NCBI GenBank assembly: GCA_028820325.1
Contig: JAPPJO010000139.1
Span: 1 to 45,544 of the forward strand
Length of the DNA stretch: 45,544 bases
Source: Gammaproteobacteria bacterium
GTDB taxonomy: Bacteria; Gemmatimonadota; Gemmatimonadetes; Longimicrobiales; Gaopeijiaceae
Reading direction: 5' to 3'
Shown: piece by piece, positions 16,822-26,628 of the stretch
Position numbering within the stretch: position 1 is the stretch's first letter
Layout: every line of letters begins with the position of its first letter
Made by a program: the position numbers and the translations under genes
Notes under the pieces: model-generated
Seen by the model: the letters and a program-made list of their open reading frames with translations, nothing else
What the model was told of the DNA's origin: nothing
The model's database searches: none

Positions 16822-16919
16822 CATCGACGGGCGCCGGCGTGGCGTACCTGGTTGCTTCGATAGGACACCGCTCAGGCTCGAAATGTTCAACTCTTCCGTC
16901 AGGCCGCGAGACGCGTCGC

Positions 16920-18824
16920 TCACGGGCTCGGACCCGGGCTGGCGGGCACTTCCCGCCCGCTGCCGCGCCGAACCGTGACTCCGAGCCGGTCGAAGCAGGC
17001 GAGCAGAGGGAGCAGGTGCCGGCGGGTGACGGGCAGAACGTCGCGGAAGTCTGCGGGACCGAGGCCGGATCGGCCCGCGAGCCGTTCCTGAACGTCCCGT
17101 GCCCCCCGTTCGACCGCGTCTGCGTCGGCGAAGAAGTCGTCGTTCAACACGACGATGTCGCCCGCCTGTTCCATCAGCTTGAGGATGGGCCACAGGTCTG
17201 GATGGTCGCGGAGCGCGGCGGGAAGGTCGCGGATGGAGGGCGGAGAGAGACCCGCGGCCCGGTATTGCTCCGCCAGGCGCGACCGCACGCCTTGCTGCTC
17301 CGCGGTGAGGGAGGGCGTGAAGCCGGGCTTGCGCACCAGGTCGCGGCGGACCTCCAGTTCGCCCTTTTCCGCCAGGTGCGCGAGCAGGGCATCGGCCAGT
17401 TCCGCGCCCGCGCCGGCGGGCAGAGCCTCGCGCGCCTCGGCGAGCGGCATGCCGGGTCTGAGCGGCTGGGCTCGGTGGTAGCGGGCGACCTGGCGTTGGA
17501 GTAGGCGTCGGCCCTGGTCGGCCACCGTTCCCGAATAGAGCGCCCGGCCAGTCGCGAAGCCGGTCTCGTCCTCGCCGGAGGCAAGCGTCCCCGGCGGATC
17601 GCCGGTGCGGATGGGGAGTTCCTCCTCCGGGACGCCCGCCCACCCGGCCAGGTCGAGCGCCGCCCGGCGGCGGAGGCCCCCGTCCGGTCCCACAATCGCC
17701 TCGAGCAGTTCGCCCTCCCTGCCCCGCAGCCGCGTCCGCGGCGGCGGTGACGGCTCGGCCACGATGCCCCCGCCGATGGTGGTCATCGGCGAGTAGGAGC
17801 GCAGGACCACGTGGTCGCGCGCTCTCGCCACCAGGGGCGCCTCCAGCCGAAGCTGCGCCCACGCCACCTCACCCGCCACCATCTCGGCGCAGTCGAGCAG
17901 GAAGACCCGTGCCATCACCTCGGACGTGCCCAGGTGCACCCGCACCCGCTGGCCCCGCTCGATGCCCCAGGCGGTGTCGGGGAGCAGTTCGATGCGCGCT
18001 GTTACCCGGTCGGCGGCCACCCATGGATCGGCGCCGACCACCACCTGTCCGCGCCCCACCGCCTCCCTGCCCACGCGGCTGCCGGCGAGGGCGACGGCCG
18101 TGCGCTCCCCCGCGCGCGCCGTCCGCACCGAACGCCCGTGCACCTGCAGGCCGCGCACCCGCGCCGCCAGCCCGCCCGGCTCGAGCCTGACGCGCTGGTC
18201 GAGGGACAGCGACCCCGACCAGAGCGTGCCCGTCACCACGGTTCCGGTGCCGCGCACCGTGAAGACCCGGTCCACCGGCAGGCGCACGATGTCGTCGTCC
18301 AGGCGCGCATGCGCCCTCGCGCCCTCGCGCGCGAGCGCTGCCTGCAGCTCGTCCAGGCCCGCCCCGGTCACCGCGGAGGTCGGCACGATGGGCGCATCTG
18401 CATGCGGCGTGCCGGCGAGCAGCTCGCGGACGTCGTCCAGCGCGAGCTCCAGCCATTCCTCCTCCACGAGGTCGATGCGGCTGAGCGCCACGACCACCCG
18501 CTCGACCCCGAGCAGGCGCACGATCGCCAAGTGCTCGCGCGTTTGCGGCATGGTGGCCTCGTCCGCCGCCACCACCAGCAGCACCAGGTCCATCCCGGTG
18601 GCGCCCGCCAGCATGTTGCGGATGAAGGACTCGTGGCCGGGGACGTCGACCACACCGAAGGCCAGATCTTCGCTCACCGGGAGTTCGGCGAACCCGAGGT
18701 CGATGGTGATGCCGCGCCGCTTCTCCTCGGCCAGCCGGTCCGTGTCCACCCCGGTGAGCGCCTGGACGAGAGCGGTTTTGCCGTGGTCGATGTGCCCGGC
18801 AGTGCCGAGGATCAGCCGGCGCAT
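16920..18824 (-). CDS. selB: Selenocysteine-specific translation elongation factor SelB
   Basis: GTPase that brings Sec-tRNA to UGA codons with a SECIS hairpin; 634 residues, normal length. The G1 motif is [10 protein letters not shown] at 10-19, switch II is [13 protein letters not shown], and LDLGF-type switch I reads [12 protein letters not shown], a SelB hallmark. Domains II-III follow ([18 protein letters not shown]). The C-terminal third holds the winged-helix SECIS-binding domains (ending [25 protein letters not shown]). It lies 15 bp after recO on the same strand. No selA, selD or tRNA-Sec gene was seen in this window, and none of the genes here needs a UGA read-through. Confidence 0.96.
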   Translation of the reverse strand: MRRLILGTAGHIDHGKTALVQALTGVDTDRLAEEKRRGITIDLGFAELPVSEDLAFGVVDVPGHESFIRNMLAGATGMDLVLLVVAADEATMPQTREHLAIVRLLGVERVVVALSRIDLVEEEWLELALDDVRELLAGTPHADAPIVPTSAVTGAGLDELQAALAREGARAHARLDDDIVRLPVDRVFTVRGTGTVVTGTLWSGSLSLDQRVRLEPGGLAARVRGLQVHGRSVRTARAGERTAVALAGSRVGREAVGRGQVVVGADPWVAADRVTARIELLPDTAWGIERGQRVRVHLGTSEVMARVFLLDCAEMVAGEVAWAQLRLEAPLVARARDHVVLRSYSPMTTIGGGIVAEPSPPPRTRLRGREGELLEAIVGPDGGLRRRAALDLAGWAGVPEEELPIRTGDPPGTLASGEDETGFATGRALYSGTVADQGRRLLQRQVARYHRAQPLRPGMPLAEAREALPAGAGAELADALLAHLAEKGELEVRRDLVRKPGFTPSLTAEQQGVRSRLAEQYRAAGLSPPSIRDLPAALRDHPDLWPILKLMEQAGDIVVLNDDFFADADAVERGARDVQERLAGRSGLGPADFRDVLPVTRRHLLPLLACFDRLGVTVRRGSGREVPASPGPSP

Positions 18825-18839
18825 GGGCTCTCGCGCGGT

Positions 18840-19583
18840 TCAGACAGCTTCGCCAACGACGCTCTCGAGAAAGGGAAAGGAGGGCAGCGGACGGGACCCG
18901 CAAATGTGATGGTGCACGTAGTTGCGCAGCACCTTCAGGTGCTGGGTGACGCGGTCGAGCCCGTCCACCGGTTCTCCCAGGAGAAGTGTCCTCAGCTGTT
19001 CCCGCGCGCGCGGCCCGATGCGGGGAGCCTCGGAGGCCGGCCCCGCGCAACGCGGGCAGCGCACCCCTCCCGCCGCATGGTCCAGGCGGCCAACGGCCGT
19101 GTCGTCCAGTTCGTCCCCGCACTCCACGCACGCGCCGAGTTCAGGAGCGTACCCCATCAACGATACCAACGCCCAGGCGCCGGACAGGATGAGGACCGCG
19201 ATCATCGCCGAAGGAGCCTCGGCCAGGCGTCCCAGCGACGCGTCGAGTCCGGCGAAGAGGGCCCCGCTCGGTTCCTCGCCGGCGTGGTGCAGCACCAGGT
19301 CGGCGAGCAGCGACGCCCCCGCGAACCGCCGCACATCGCCGGCCAGAGCCCGGTGCGCGTGCATGACCGAGAACTCGCGATAGTTCTGGAGGTCCCGGTT
19401 GCTGCGGTAGTAGAGCACGAGAACCCCCGAGGAGAAGATCTCGGGAGGGGTTCCGCGCCTGCGCAGGCCCCGCGCCATCACGCTCACCAGGCCTCGCTCG
19501 CGCGTAAAGAATCGGAGGATCAGGCTGGTTTCGCTGAACGGATGGGACTTGAGCAGGATGGCGCGCGTGGAAAGGAGCGACAT
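18840..19583 (-). CDS. recO: DNA repair protein RecO
   Basis: RecF-pathway mediator that loads RecA onto SSB-coated DNA; 247 residues, usual length. It has the N-terminal OB fold ([37 protein letters not shown]), a helical middle, and a zinc module made of CVECG and VRCPRCAG. It starts 3 bp after the stop of the hypothetical membrane protein and is followed closely by selB, so the three are probably co-transcribed. Confidence 0.95.
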   Translation of the reverse strand: MSLLSTRAILLKSHPFSETSLILRFFTRERGLVSVMARGLRRRGTPPEIFSSGVLVLYYRSNRDLQNYREFSVMHAHRALAGDVRRFAGASLLADLVLHHAGEEPSGALFAGLDASLGRLAEAPSAMIAVLILSGAWALVSLMGYAPELGACVECGDELDDTAVGRLDHAAGGVRCPRCAGPASEAPRIGPRAREQLRTLLLGEPVDGLDRVTQHLKVLRNYVHHHICGSRPLPSFPFLESVVGEAV

Positions 19584-19586
19584 CCT

Positions 19587-20807
19587 CTAACCCCGGGAAT
19601 CGTCGGTGAGCCCAATGCGCGCCAGCAACCGCTCGCGCCTGCGCCGATAGGCCTTCCGGGCCTTGCTCCCCACCTTCCCCTCTCGCGCATACGCTTCGTC
19701 CAGAATGGCCACTTCGCGAAGCAGCCTGCGCCGCTCATCGGCGGCGGAAGCCGTCGCCGCCGCAGGATCGCGGTAGACCGCGTACAGCCCGAGCCATGCG
19801 AGCACGACGGTCAGGATGACCGCCATCCATTCCAGCGGAAGTCCCTCCGCTTCCTCCGCCAGGAGCAGGCCCACCGCGTCATCAACGATGTCGCCGGCGG
19901 CGTAGCGCCGATAGGTCACGCCCTCCTCCACCTCGATGGGCGGGAGCGGCTGGAGCCCGGTGACGGCGGTCGGCGGAGAAGGTTCGAGGACCAGCAGCTC
20001 CATGGTCTCGGTGAGTCCCGGAAGCGGCGCGACGAACTGGTGGCCGGGGACCGTGTAGCGGACCGCGTACAGGCGCTCGCCCGGCGGCACCGGAGCCGCG
20101 ACGAACATGCGTCCGTCGGCGAAACGCACCGCGTCCTCCGCGAGATCACTCTCGCCGACTTCGAAGTCCTGCGCGCCGCCCAGCAACGGATACGACCACA
20201 CCGGCTCGCCATTCGCGGGGATCAGGGTGCGGAAGCCGTCGTTGCGGATCTGGATGAGGTCCACCGCGCTCCACCCCGTGCCCACGTCCTGCAGGAAGAG
20301 GTTGCGCACCGAGACCGTGAAATCCGCGCCGCCCGGCGGGGCGGGTTCGGTCTCGTACACACGGATGACGTACGTGCTGTCGAGCTGGATGACGCTGTTT
20401 ACGGGGATGCCGAAGTAGAGGATGTCCTCGTAGAGGGTCGACGCGAAGAAGACGGTTCCCGATTCCGGGTCCGGGACGCGGGGCAGCTCGAAGGCGAAGG
20501 ATCCGTCGTCTGCGACCACGACGGAGTCGATTTCGCTTCCTCCCCCGAGCGCCACTTCGTGCAGCGTCACCAGCCCGGACCCGACTCCGGCGTCGCCAAG
20601 CAGCACCCTGCCCCGGAGCGTCGCGGTAGCCTGCTCGCTGGTCGCGGCGGCCGCGCCGGCTTCCTGCGACGACGGATGCGTCGCCGATGGCGGGCGTGCA
20701 TCACCGGTCGACGCCGTCGCTGCGTGGGCAGGGATGGCCCCGAAGCCCGGCGCAGAGAGGAACGCGGCCAGCAGGAGCGCCCGCGAGTCAGGGCGTAAAG
20801 CGGCCAA
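19587..20807 (-). CDS. Exported, membrane-anchored protein with carboxypeptidase-regulatory-like domain
   Basis: About 406 residues, unknown function. A signal peptide (ALLLAAFLSAPGFGAIPAHA) is followed by an Ala/Ser-rich linker and a beta-sandwich of the carboxypeptidase-regulatory type (ATLRGRVLLGDAGVGSGLVTLHEV ... DDGSFAFELP). Further beta-rich sequence comes next, then a C-terminal transmembrane helix (WMAVILTVVLAWLGLYAVY) and a basic cytoplasmic tail rich in Arg. The start is uncertain: no ATG lies near the signal peptide, and the TTG at 20807, with GAGG 3 bases before it, is the best candidate. It would overlap the DUF151 gene by 20 bp. An ATG at 20900 lies deep inside that gene. Confidence 0.7.
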   Translation of the reverse strand: MAALRPDSRALLLAAFLSAPGFGAIPAHAATASTGDARPPSATHPSSQEAGAAAATSEQATATLRGRVLLGDAGVGSGLVTLHEVALGGGSEIDSVVVADDGSFAFELPRVPDPESGTVFFASTLYEDILYFGIPVNSVIQLDSTYVIRVYETEPAPPGGADFTVSVRNLFLQDVGTGWSAVDLIQIRNDGFRTLIPANGEPVWSYPLLGGAQDFEVGESDLAEDAVRFADGRMFVAAPVPPGERLYAVRYTVPGHQFVAPLPGLTETMELLVLEPSPPTAVTGLQPLPPIEVEEGVTYRRYAAGDIVDDAVGLLLAEEAEGLPLEWMAVILTVVLAWLGLYAVYRDPAAATASAADERRRLLREVAILDEAYAREGKVGSKARKAYRRRRERLLARIGLTDDSRG

Positions 20808-21309
20808 AGTCCTCGGGATGAAGCTTGCGCAGGTGTTCCTTGAGCTCCTCCGCGTCCATTCCCGGCGGAGACTCCTCCTCGCCTTCCCCCGAGGCCGCAT
20901 CTTCCTCGTCCGTCACCTCGATCGAGGTCTTGTGGAGGAGATCCTCCTGGGCGAAGATGCGCGCCTCGGTCCGGAGCGCGACCGCGATCGAGTCCGAGGG
21001 CCTCGCGTCGATGGAAACGACGTCGCCGTCCCGCTGCACGATCAGCTCGGCGTAGAAGGTGTTGTCGAGGACGCGGGTGATGAGCACCCGCTTGAGAGTG
21101 CCGCCGAGCCCGCCGATCACCGAGACGATGAGGTCGTGGGTGAGGGGTCGGCTGAACTTCATGCTGGCCAGCTCCATCGCGATCGAGCTGGCCTCCCCCG
21201 GACCGATCCAGATCGGCAGCACCCGTTCGCCCTCCACCTCCCGCAGGATGACTACCGGCGTGTTGGATGAGGGGTCAAGCCCCAGGCTCTGTACCCTGAC
21301 CTCGACCAA
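20788..21309 (-). CDS. Bifunctional nuclease family (DUF151) protein
   Basis: A 173-residue cytoplasmic protein of the BFN/DUF151 family, described in plants and bacteria as having DNase and RNase activity, with uncertain role in bacteria. The hallmark lines are visible: VVILREVEGERVLPIWIGPGEASSIAMEL, RPLTHDLIVSVIGGLGG and SIDARPSDSIAVALR. A UvrB/C-like helical tail (DAEELKEHLRKLHPEDFGRF) closes the protein after an acidic linker. It starts with ATG after a 69-bp gap behind ahcY and overlaps the next gene. Confidence 0.9.
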   Translation of the reverse strand: MVEVRVQSLGLDPSSNTPVVILREVEGERVLPIWIGPGEASSIAMELASMKFSRPLTHDLIVSVIGGLGGTLKRVLITRVLDNTFYAELIVQRDGDVVSIDARPSDSIAVALRTEARIFAQEDLLHKTSIEVTDEEDAASGEGEEESPPGMDAEELKEHLRKLHPEDFGRFTP

Positions 21310-21378
21310 CGGTCCTCCTCGCGGGACGCTACCCCGCCGGCCGTCCCGGACGACCGCAGCAGCAATGCGCGTTGGCGC

Positions 21379-22827
21379 TCAGTAGCGGTAGTGGTCGGGC
21401 TTGTACGGGCCGCCGACCGGCACGTCGATGTATTCCGCCTGCTCGGGAGTGAGCGTCGTGAGCCGCGCTCCCAGTTTGTCCAGATGCAGTCGCGCCACCT
21501 TTTCGTCCAGGATCTTGGGAAGGGTGTAGACCCGTTTCGCGTACTCGTCGGTCTCGCGCTTCTGCCAGAGTTCGATCTGCGCCATGCACTGGTTGGTGAA
21601 GCTGGTGCTCATGACGAAGCTCGGGTGGCCCGTGGCGCATCCGAGGTTGACAAGGCGGCCGCGCGCGAGAAGGACGATGCTCTTGCCGTCCGGCCAGGTG
21701 ATCTTGTCGACCTGCGGCTTGATCTCGGTCCACTCCAGGCCCGCCAGCCCGGCCACTTCGATTTCGGAGTCGAAATGGCCGATGTTGCAGACGATGGCGC
21801 CGTCCTTCATGCGGTCCATGTGGCCGCGGGTGATTGCGGAGACGTTGCCCGTGGCGGTGACGAAGATGTCGCCGAAGGCGCAGGCCTCGTCCATGGTCAC
21901 CACCTGGTGGCCCTCCATCGCGGCCTGCAGCGCGTTGATGGGGTCGATCTCGGTGACGTAGAGGGTGGCGCCGAGCCCGGCGAAGGCCTGCACGCACCCC
22001 TTGCCGACATCGCCGTATCCCAGCACGACGCACTTCTTGCCCGCCACCATGATGTCGGTGGCGCGCTTGATGCCGTCGACCAGCGACTCGCGGCAGCCGT
22101 ACAGGTTGTCGAACTTGGACTTGGTGACCGAGTCGTTGACGTTGATGGCCGGGAACAGAAGGGTGCCTTCCTCGGCCATGCGGTAGAGCCGGTGCACACC
22201 GGTGGTGGTCTCCTCGCTCACGCCCCGCACGTCGGCCGCGAGCGACCTCCAGAAGTGCGGATCCTCTTCCAGCACCCGGTCGAGCAGCCGGCCGATCTCC
22301 TCCTCTTCCTCGGAGGCTCCGGGCGCGCGCGCGACCCCGGCTTCCGCCTGCAGCTCGCGTTCGACCCCCTGGTGGATCAGGAGCGTGGCGTCCCCGCCGT
22401 CGTCGACGATGAGGTCAGGACCGCCCTCGGGGTGCGCGAGGGCCATCCAGGTGCACCACCAGTACTCCTCCAGCGTCTCTCCTTTCCATGCGAAGACGGG
22501 CACGCCCGCGTCGGCCATCGCGGCCGCGGCGTGGTCCTGGGTGGAGAAGATGTTGCAGGACGCCCAGCGCACCTCCGCGCCAAGCTCCACGAGGGTCTCG
22601 ATGAGCACGGCGGTCTGAATGGTCATGTGCAGGGAGCCCGAGACGCGGGAGCCCGCGAGGGGCTTCTCGCCGGCGTACTCCTCGCGGAGCGCCATCAGCC
22701 CGGGCATCTCCCTGCGGGCGAGCTCGATCTCCTGGCGGCCCCATTCGGCGAGACCCGGGTCCTTGACCTTGAAGGGCGGCCGTGAGACGGCGGGCCGGGC
22801 CGGTCGGGATTTCGTAAGCGTAGACAT
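21379..22827 (-). CDS. ahcY: Adenosylhomocysteinase
   Basis: Hydrolyses S-adenosylhomocysteine to adenosine and homocysteine, draining the product of SAM-dependent methylation. It has 482 residues including a short N-terminal extension before [12 protein letters not shown]. Family motifs: [31 protein letters not shown], the NAD loop [10 protein letters not shown] near residue 270, GNIGHFD-type [10 protein letters not shown], and the C-terminal PDHYRY that caps the neighbouring subunit. It follows metK by 74 bp on the same strand, a logical methyl-cycle pair. No SAH riboswitch pattern was recognised in the gap; only a CCCGC-TT-GCGGG stem is present. Confidence 0.97.
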   Translation of the reverse strand: MSTLTKSRPARPAVSRPPFKVKDPGLAEWGRQEIELARREMPGLMALREEYAGEKPLAGSRVSGSLHMTIQTAVLIETLVELGAEVRWASCNIFSTQDHAAAAMADAGVPVFAWKGETLEEYWWCTWMALAHPEGGPDLIVDDGGDATLLIHQGVERELQAEAGVARAPGASEEEEEIGRLLDRVLEEDPHFWRSLAADVRGVSEETTTGVHRLYRMAEEGTLLFPAINVNDSVTKSKFDNLYGCRESLVDGIKRATDIMVAGKKCVVLGYGDVGKGCVQAFAGLGATLYVTEIDPINALQAAMEGHQVVTMDEACAFGDIFVTATGNVSAITRGHMDRMKDGAIVCNIGHFDSEIEVAGLAGLEWTEIKPQVDKITWPDGKSIVLLARGRLVNLGCATGHPSFVMSTSFTNQCMAQIELWQKRETDEYAKRVYTLPKILDEKVARLHLDKLGARLTTLTPEQAEYIDVPVGGPYKPDHYRY

Positions 22828-22901
22828 TCTTGCTGGATGGACCCCCGCTTGCGGGTGAAGTTCCGGCAGTTCGACGCAGGGCGGAGCCCGGCCGCCCCGG
22901 G

Positions 22902-24089
22902 TCACATCCCCAGCGCCTGCCTCAACTCTTCGACCTGGTCGGTCTTCTCCCAGCGGAACAGCTCGACCCCCGTGCCGTCCTTCCAGCGCACGCACTCGGG
23001 CTTGCGGCCGAAGTGGCCGTGGACGGCGGTGGGGGTGAAGACGGGACGCCGGAGGCCCAGGCGGTCGATGATGGCGGCGGGACGAAAGTCGAACACCTGC
23101 TGCACGGCGGCCGCGATGTGCTCGTCCGCCGTCCCGCAGGTGGCCGTGCCGAAGGTCTCGACCGCCACCGAGACCGGCCGCGCCCTGCCGATTGCGTAGG
23201 CAAGCTGGATCTCGCAGCGGCGCGCGATCCCGGCGGCGACCACGTTCCGGGCCGCCCAGCGCGCGGCATAGGCCCCGGAGCGGTCGACCTTGGTGGAGTC
23301 CTTGCCGCTGAACGCGCCGCCTCCGTGGCGGGCGGCGCCCCCGTAGGTGTCGACGATGATCTTGCGGCCGGTCAGGCCCACGTCTCCATAGGGACCGCCG
23401 ATCACGAACCGGTCGGAGGGGTTGATGTGGCGGATGCACCCTTGCCACTCGAAACCGGCCGCGGCGAACACGGGGGCGATGACCTTCTCGGTGATTCCCT
23501 CCCGGATCTCCTCGTCGGCGGCGTCATCGTCGTGCTGGGCGCTGACCACGACGGTGTGCACGCGCACGGGACGGTCGCCGTCGTACTCCATGGTGACCTG
23601 GGTCTTGCCGTCCGGCCGCAGCCAGGGCAGCAGGCCCGACGTCCGTACGAAGGTGAGCCGATGGGCGAGCTGATGGGCCAGGAGGATGGGGGCGGGCATC
23701 AGCTCGTCGGTCTCGTCGGTGGCGTAGCCGAACATGAGTCCCTGGTCGCCCGCCCCGCCGTCGTCCACGGCGGCCCCGATGTCCGGCGATTGCGGGTCGA
23801 TCCTCGACTCGACGTCGCAACTGTGGCCGTCGATGCCGAATTCGTCGCGGGTGTAGCCGGCGGCGAGGATGGTCTCGCGGACGATCTGCGTGTAGTCGAG
23901 GTCGCCGGCCGTCGTCGAGATCTCGCCCGCGACCAGGGCGAAGTTGGTCGAGACCAGGGTTTCGCACGCCACCCGGGCCCGCGGATCCTGCGCCAGGATG
24001 TGGTCGAGGATGGCGTCGGAGATCTGGTCGGCGAGCTTGTCCGGGTGCCCTCCGGTGACCGACTCGGAGGTGAAGAGTTTCGTGCTCAC
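22902..24089 (-). CDS. metK: S-adenosylmethionine synthetase
   Basis: Makes SAM from ATP and methionine; 395 residues, usual length. Motifs: [21 protein letters not shown] near the start, [18 protein letters not shown] (the GAGDQG loop), and [19 protein letters not shown] near residue 270. The ATG at 24089 overlaps the hpf stop by ATGA, so the two are coupled. No SAM riboswitch was recognised upstream. Confidence 0.97.
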   Translation of the reverse strand: MSTKLFTSESVTGGHPDKLADQISDAILDHILAQDPRARVACETLVSTNFALVAGEISTTAGDLDYTQIVRETILAAGYTRDEFGIDGHSCDVESRIDPQSPDIGAAVDDGGAGDQGLMFGYATDETDELMPAPILLAHQLAHRLTFVRTSGLLPWLRPDGKTQVTMEYDGDRPVRVHTVVVSAQHDDDAADEEIREGITEKVIAPVFAAAGFEWQGCIRHINPSDRFVIGGPYGDVGLTGRKIIVDTYGGAARHGGGAFSGKDSTKVDRSGAYAARWAARNVVAAGIARRCEIQLAYAIGRARPVSVAVETFGTATCGTADEHIAAAVQQVFDFRPAAIIDRLGLRRPVFTPTAVHGHFGRKPECVRWKDGTGVELFRWEKTDQVEELRQALGM

Positions 24090-24388
24090 CGGCCGGCCCA
24101 GTGCTCCACCTGCTGGGTTCGGCCGCGGCGCAGGATCTTGCTCAGGCGATCGGCCACCTGGTCGAGCGCGGTCGCGAAATCACGCGCCTCCCCGCGGGCG
24201 ACGACAGGCTCATGTCCGTTGAGGGAGAGAAAGGCTTCCACGCGGTGAACGTGGCGCTCAACCCGGAACACGACCTCGGCGGAGGTCAGGCGCGGGTCGA
24301 AACGGACCAGCTTGCCGATCTTCCGGTCGGCCCGTTTGGTCACGTATTCGGGCACGTCGCAGCCGCGAGCGACCGTGTTCACTTTCAT
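24086..24388 (-). CDS. hpf: Ribosome hibernation-promoting factor / RaiA family, short form
   Basis: A 100-residue protein of the HPF/YfiA family that binds the 30S decoding centre in starved cells. It has the beta-alpha-beta-beta-beta-alpha pattern: [43 protein letters not shown], then [18 protein letters not shown]. It lacks the C-terminal dimerisation domain of long HPF. GGAAGAG precedes the ATG. It sits between nusB and metK; the ATGA overlap with metK suggests tight co-expression with SAM synthesis. Confidence 0.88.
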   Translation of the reverse strand: MKVNTVARGCDVPEYVTKRADRKIGKLVRFDPRLTSAEVVFRVERHVHRVEAFLSLNGHEPVVARGEARDFATALDQVADRLSKILRRGRTQQVEHWAGR

Positions 24389-24426
24389 ATCTCTTCCAAC
24401 CCTGGTTCCAGTGGGTTTGATTTGGG

Positions 24427-24452
24427 CCCCGTCGAAGGTAGAAAGGACGGGG
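24427..24452. other. Hairpin between nusB and hpf
   Basis: CCCCGTC and GACGGGG form a perfect 7-bp stem with a 12-base loop in the 88-bp gap between nusB and hpf. The 3' side on the transcribed strand lacks a U-run, so it is not a canonical terminator; it may partially attenuate read-through or protect an mRNA end. Confidence 0.4.
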
Positions 24453-24476
24453 GCACAGGTCTACGGGCCACGCCGG

Positions 24477-24920
24477 TCAGCGTTCATCGACGACCGTGCG
24501 CGCCTTCATCACCGCGTCCAGCACGCCGTTGACGAAGCGGTCCGAATGCTCGCTTCCGTAGCGCTGCGCCAGCCGTACCCCTTCCTGGATCGCGACTGCG
24601 GGCGGCACCCCGTCCAGGAAGAGCATCTCGGTCACCGAAAGGAACAGAATGCAGCGGTCCACGCGGGCGAGCCGTTCGATCCGCCAGTTGTCCAGCGCCT
24701 CGCTGACCGCCGCGCGCACCTCTTCCTCGTGCCGGGCGAAGCCGCGCACGACCCGCGCCAGATGAGCCTGGCAGGCGGGCGCCACCCGCCGGTTGGCCAG
24801 CGTGGTCTCAAGGGCATCAAGGACAGACTCGCTGTCCGCCGCCTCCCAGCGATAGAGCACCTGGAGCGCCCATGCCCGCGCGCGGGTGCGGTTGCGGCGG
24901 GGTCGCTCGGCGAAGGCCAT
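24477..24920 (-). CDS. nusB: Transcription antitermination factor NusB
   Basis: RNA-binding antitermination factor used in rRNA transcription; 147 residues. N-terminal RARAWALQVLYRWE and C-terminal VAIQEGVRLAQRYGSEHSDRFVNGVLDAVM are the family's most conserved lines. It lies 6 bp after ribH; the ribH-nusB neighbourhood is common in many bacteria. Confidence 0.95.
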   Translation of the reverse strand: MAFAERPRRNRTRARAWALQVLYRWEAADSESVLDALETTLANRRVAPACQAHLARVVRGFARHEEEVRAAVSEALDNWRIERLARVDRCILFLSVTEMLFLDGVPPAVAIQEGVRLAQRYGSEHSDRFVNGVLDAVMKARTVVDER

Positions 24921-24926
24921 GCCCCT

Positions 24927-25400
24927 TCAGGCGAGCCCGTCGAACAGCATCGCCATCTCGACCGCGGCCGACGCGACCTCTCCACCCTTGTCCATTTCCT
25001 TCGGATCGGCGCGGCGCTCAGCCTGCGCGCGGGTGTCGGTGGTCAGCACGCCGAACACGACGGGGACCGGCGACGAGCGCGCGACCTCGCCCAGCCCGTA
25101 CGCCGCCTCGCCCGCCACGTAGTCGAAGTGCGGAGTCTCGCCGCGGATGACGCACCCGAGCGCGATGATGCCGTGATGGCCGGCACGCGTCGCCAGGCGC
25201 GCCGCGGTCTGCGGAAGCTCCCAGGCTCCAGGGACCCGGTAGACGTCGATGTCCCCGGTCGCAACACCGTGTTCGGCCAGACGAGCCAGGGCCCCGGAGA
25301 GCAGGCTGTCGGTGATCTCCGGGTTGAAGCGGGCCGCCACGACGGCGAAGCGCTTTCCCGATCCGTCGAGCGATGCGCTGAAGGTGTTTGAGCCGGTCAT
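24927..25400 (-). CDS. ribH: 6,7-dimethyl-8-ribityllumazine synthase
   Basis: Joins 5-amino-6-ribitylaminouracil with dihydroxybutanone phosphate to give lumazine, the penultimate step of riboflavin synthesis. 157 residues. Conserved lines: FAVVAARFNPEITDSLLSGAL, VYRVPGAWELPQTAARLA, IALGCVIRGETPHFDYVAGEAAYGL and VPVVFGVLTTDTRAQAERRA. Its ATG is 24 bp after the ribBA stop; the space between is occupied by a short repeat and holds no clear ribosome site. Confidence 0.97.
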   Translation of the reverse strand: MTGSNTFSASLDGSGKRFAVVAARFNPEITDSLLSGALARLAEHGVATGDIDVYRVPGAWELPQTAARLATRAGHHGIIALGCVIRGETPHFDYVAGEAAYGLGEVARSSPVPVVFGVLTTDTRAQAERRADPKEMDKGGEVASAAVEMAMLFDGLA

Positions 25401-25426
25401 CCGGGCTGGCAGTCCACGGGCTGCTA
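25401..25426 (-). repeat. Short palindromic repeat at stop codon (copy b)
   Basis: Starting with the ribBA stop TAG, this 26-bp sequence matches the one after the ABC permease (3355-3380) at 22 of 26 positions, and its first 14 bases after the T match one end of the 174-bp element at 37190-37363. It has the inverted repeat GCAG-N8-CTGC. It fills the ribBA-ribH gap. Confidence 0.5.
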
Positions 25427-26623
25427 TATGAGGTGGCCGAGCTTGGCGCGCTTGGTGTCGAGATAGCGCTCGTTGAAGTCCGAAGGCTCGATCTCGAGCG
25501 GCACCCGTCCGGTCACGTGCAGGCCGTATCCCTCCAGGCCGACGATCTTGCGGGGATTGTTGGTGAGAAGGCGGATCGAGCTGAGGCCAAGATCGAGCAG
25601 GATCTGAGCCCCAATGCCGTAGTCGCGCAGATCGGGCTCGAAGCCGAGGGTGCGATTGGCCTCGACCGTATCCTGCCCGCCGTCCTGGAGCTGATAGGCC
25701 TTCAGCTTGTTGTGCAGGCCGATCCCCCTGCCCTCCTGCTTAAGATAGACGATGGCACCGCGCCCCTCCTCCTGCACCTGGCGCATCGCGGCGCGCAACT
25801 GCTGGCCGCAGTCGCAGCGGATGGAGCCGAAGACGTCCCCGGTCAGGCATTCCGAGTGCATGCGCACCAGCACGTCCGCCCGCCCGTCGATTTGGCCCTT
25901 CACCAGGGCCACGTGCTCGCGGTCGTCGAGCGGGCTGCGGAAGCCGATCACGTCGAAGGAGCCGACGCCGGTGGGGAGCCGGGCGGTGGCCACCCGCTCC
26001 ACCAGCCGCTCCTTGGCCAGCCGATAGGCGACCAGTTCGGCCACCGTGATGAAGAGCAGGTCGTGCTCCCGCGCGAACTGTTCCAGCTGGGGACGGCGCG
26101 CCATGGTGCCGTCCTGGCTGAGGATCTCGCAGATGACGCCCGCGGGCTCGAATCCGGCAAGGCGGGCCAGGTCCACGGAGGCCTCCGTCTGCCCCACGCG
26201 GCGCAGCACGCCGCCGGGGACGGCGCGCAGCGGAAAGACGTGGCCGGGGCGGCGCAGGTCGCCCGGGCGGCTCGCGGGATCGATCAGCACTTCGATGGTT
26301 TTGGCGCGGTCGAAGGCGCTGATGCCGGTGGTGACCCCGTACTTGCGGTGCGCGTCCACCGAAACCGTGAAGGCGGTGCCCTGCGGGTCGGTGTTGTCCT
26401 CGGTCATGGGCGGAAGGCCGAGTTCGCTGGCCCGCTCGCGCGTCAGGGCCACGCAGATGAGGCCGCGCGCGTGCTTGGTCATGAAGTTGACGACTTCGGG
26501 CGTGGCGGCGGCGGCCGCGCACACCAGGTCGCCCTCGTTCTCCCGGTCCTCGTCGTCGGCGACGATGACCATCCTGCCTTCGCGAATGGCGCGGATGGCA
26601 GCTTCCACGCGGGAGTGCGGCAC
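25424..26623 (-). CDS. ribBA: Bifunctional 3,4-dihydroxy-2-butanone-4-phosphate synthase / GTP cyclohydrolase II
   Basis: Supplies both branches of riboflavin synthesis. Residues 1-200 are the RibB domain with DDEDRENEGDL, MTKHARGLICVAL and RRPGHVFPLRA. Residues from about 205 are the RibA domain with the zinc site CLTGDVFGSIRCDCG and EGRGIGLHNKL. 399 residues, standard for the fusion. It lies 5 bp after ribE. The stop codon forms the first bases of repeat copy b. Confidence 0.97.
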   Translation of the reverse strand: MPHSRVEAAIRAIREGRMVIVADDEDRENEGDLVCAAAAATPEVVNFMTKHARGLICVALTRERASELGLPPMTEDNTDPQGTAFTVSVDAHRKYGVTTGISAFDRAKTIEVLIDPASRPGDLRRPGHVFPLRAVPGGVLRRVGQTEASVDLARLAGFEPAGVICEILSQDGTMARRPQLEQFAREHDLLFITVAELVAYRLAKERLVERVATARLPTGVGSFDVIGFRSPLDDREHVALVKGQIDGRADVLVRMHSECLTGDVFGSIRCDCGQQLRAAMRQVQEEGRGAIVYLKQEGRGIGLHNKLKAYQLQDGGQDTVEANRTLGFEPDLRDYGIGAQILLDLGLSSIRLLTNNPRKIVGLEGYGLHVTGRVPLEIEPSDFNERYLDTKRAKLGHLI

Positions 26624-26628
26624 GGGGC

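Noticed and set aside
16735..16824. A 29-codon frame (MLTERVRRSYHAV...) between selB and the FlgD-like gene
   Set aside because: No ribosome binding site precedes its ATG, and a better promoter motif overlaps it. It could still be a small protein, but the support is too weak to list.
17811..20798. A 995-codon open frame on the plus strand
   Set aside because: It lies antisense to selB, recO and the adjacent hypothetical gene, all clear on the minus strand. Its translation is Arg/His/Pro-rich without motifs, the usual shadow of GC-rich coding sequence.
21391..22785. A 464-codon open frame antisense to ahcY
   Set aside because: Shadow of a well-supported housekeeping gene.
22828..22901. SAH riboswitch between metK and ahcY
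   Set aside because: The 74-bp gap is too short and lacks the conserved core; only a simple CCCGC-TT-GCGGG stem is present.
24427..24452. The nusB-hpf hairpin as a terminator
   Set aside because: Seven-bp stem but no U-run follows on the transcribed strand; downstream genes appear to need the read-through.
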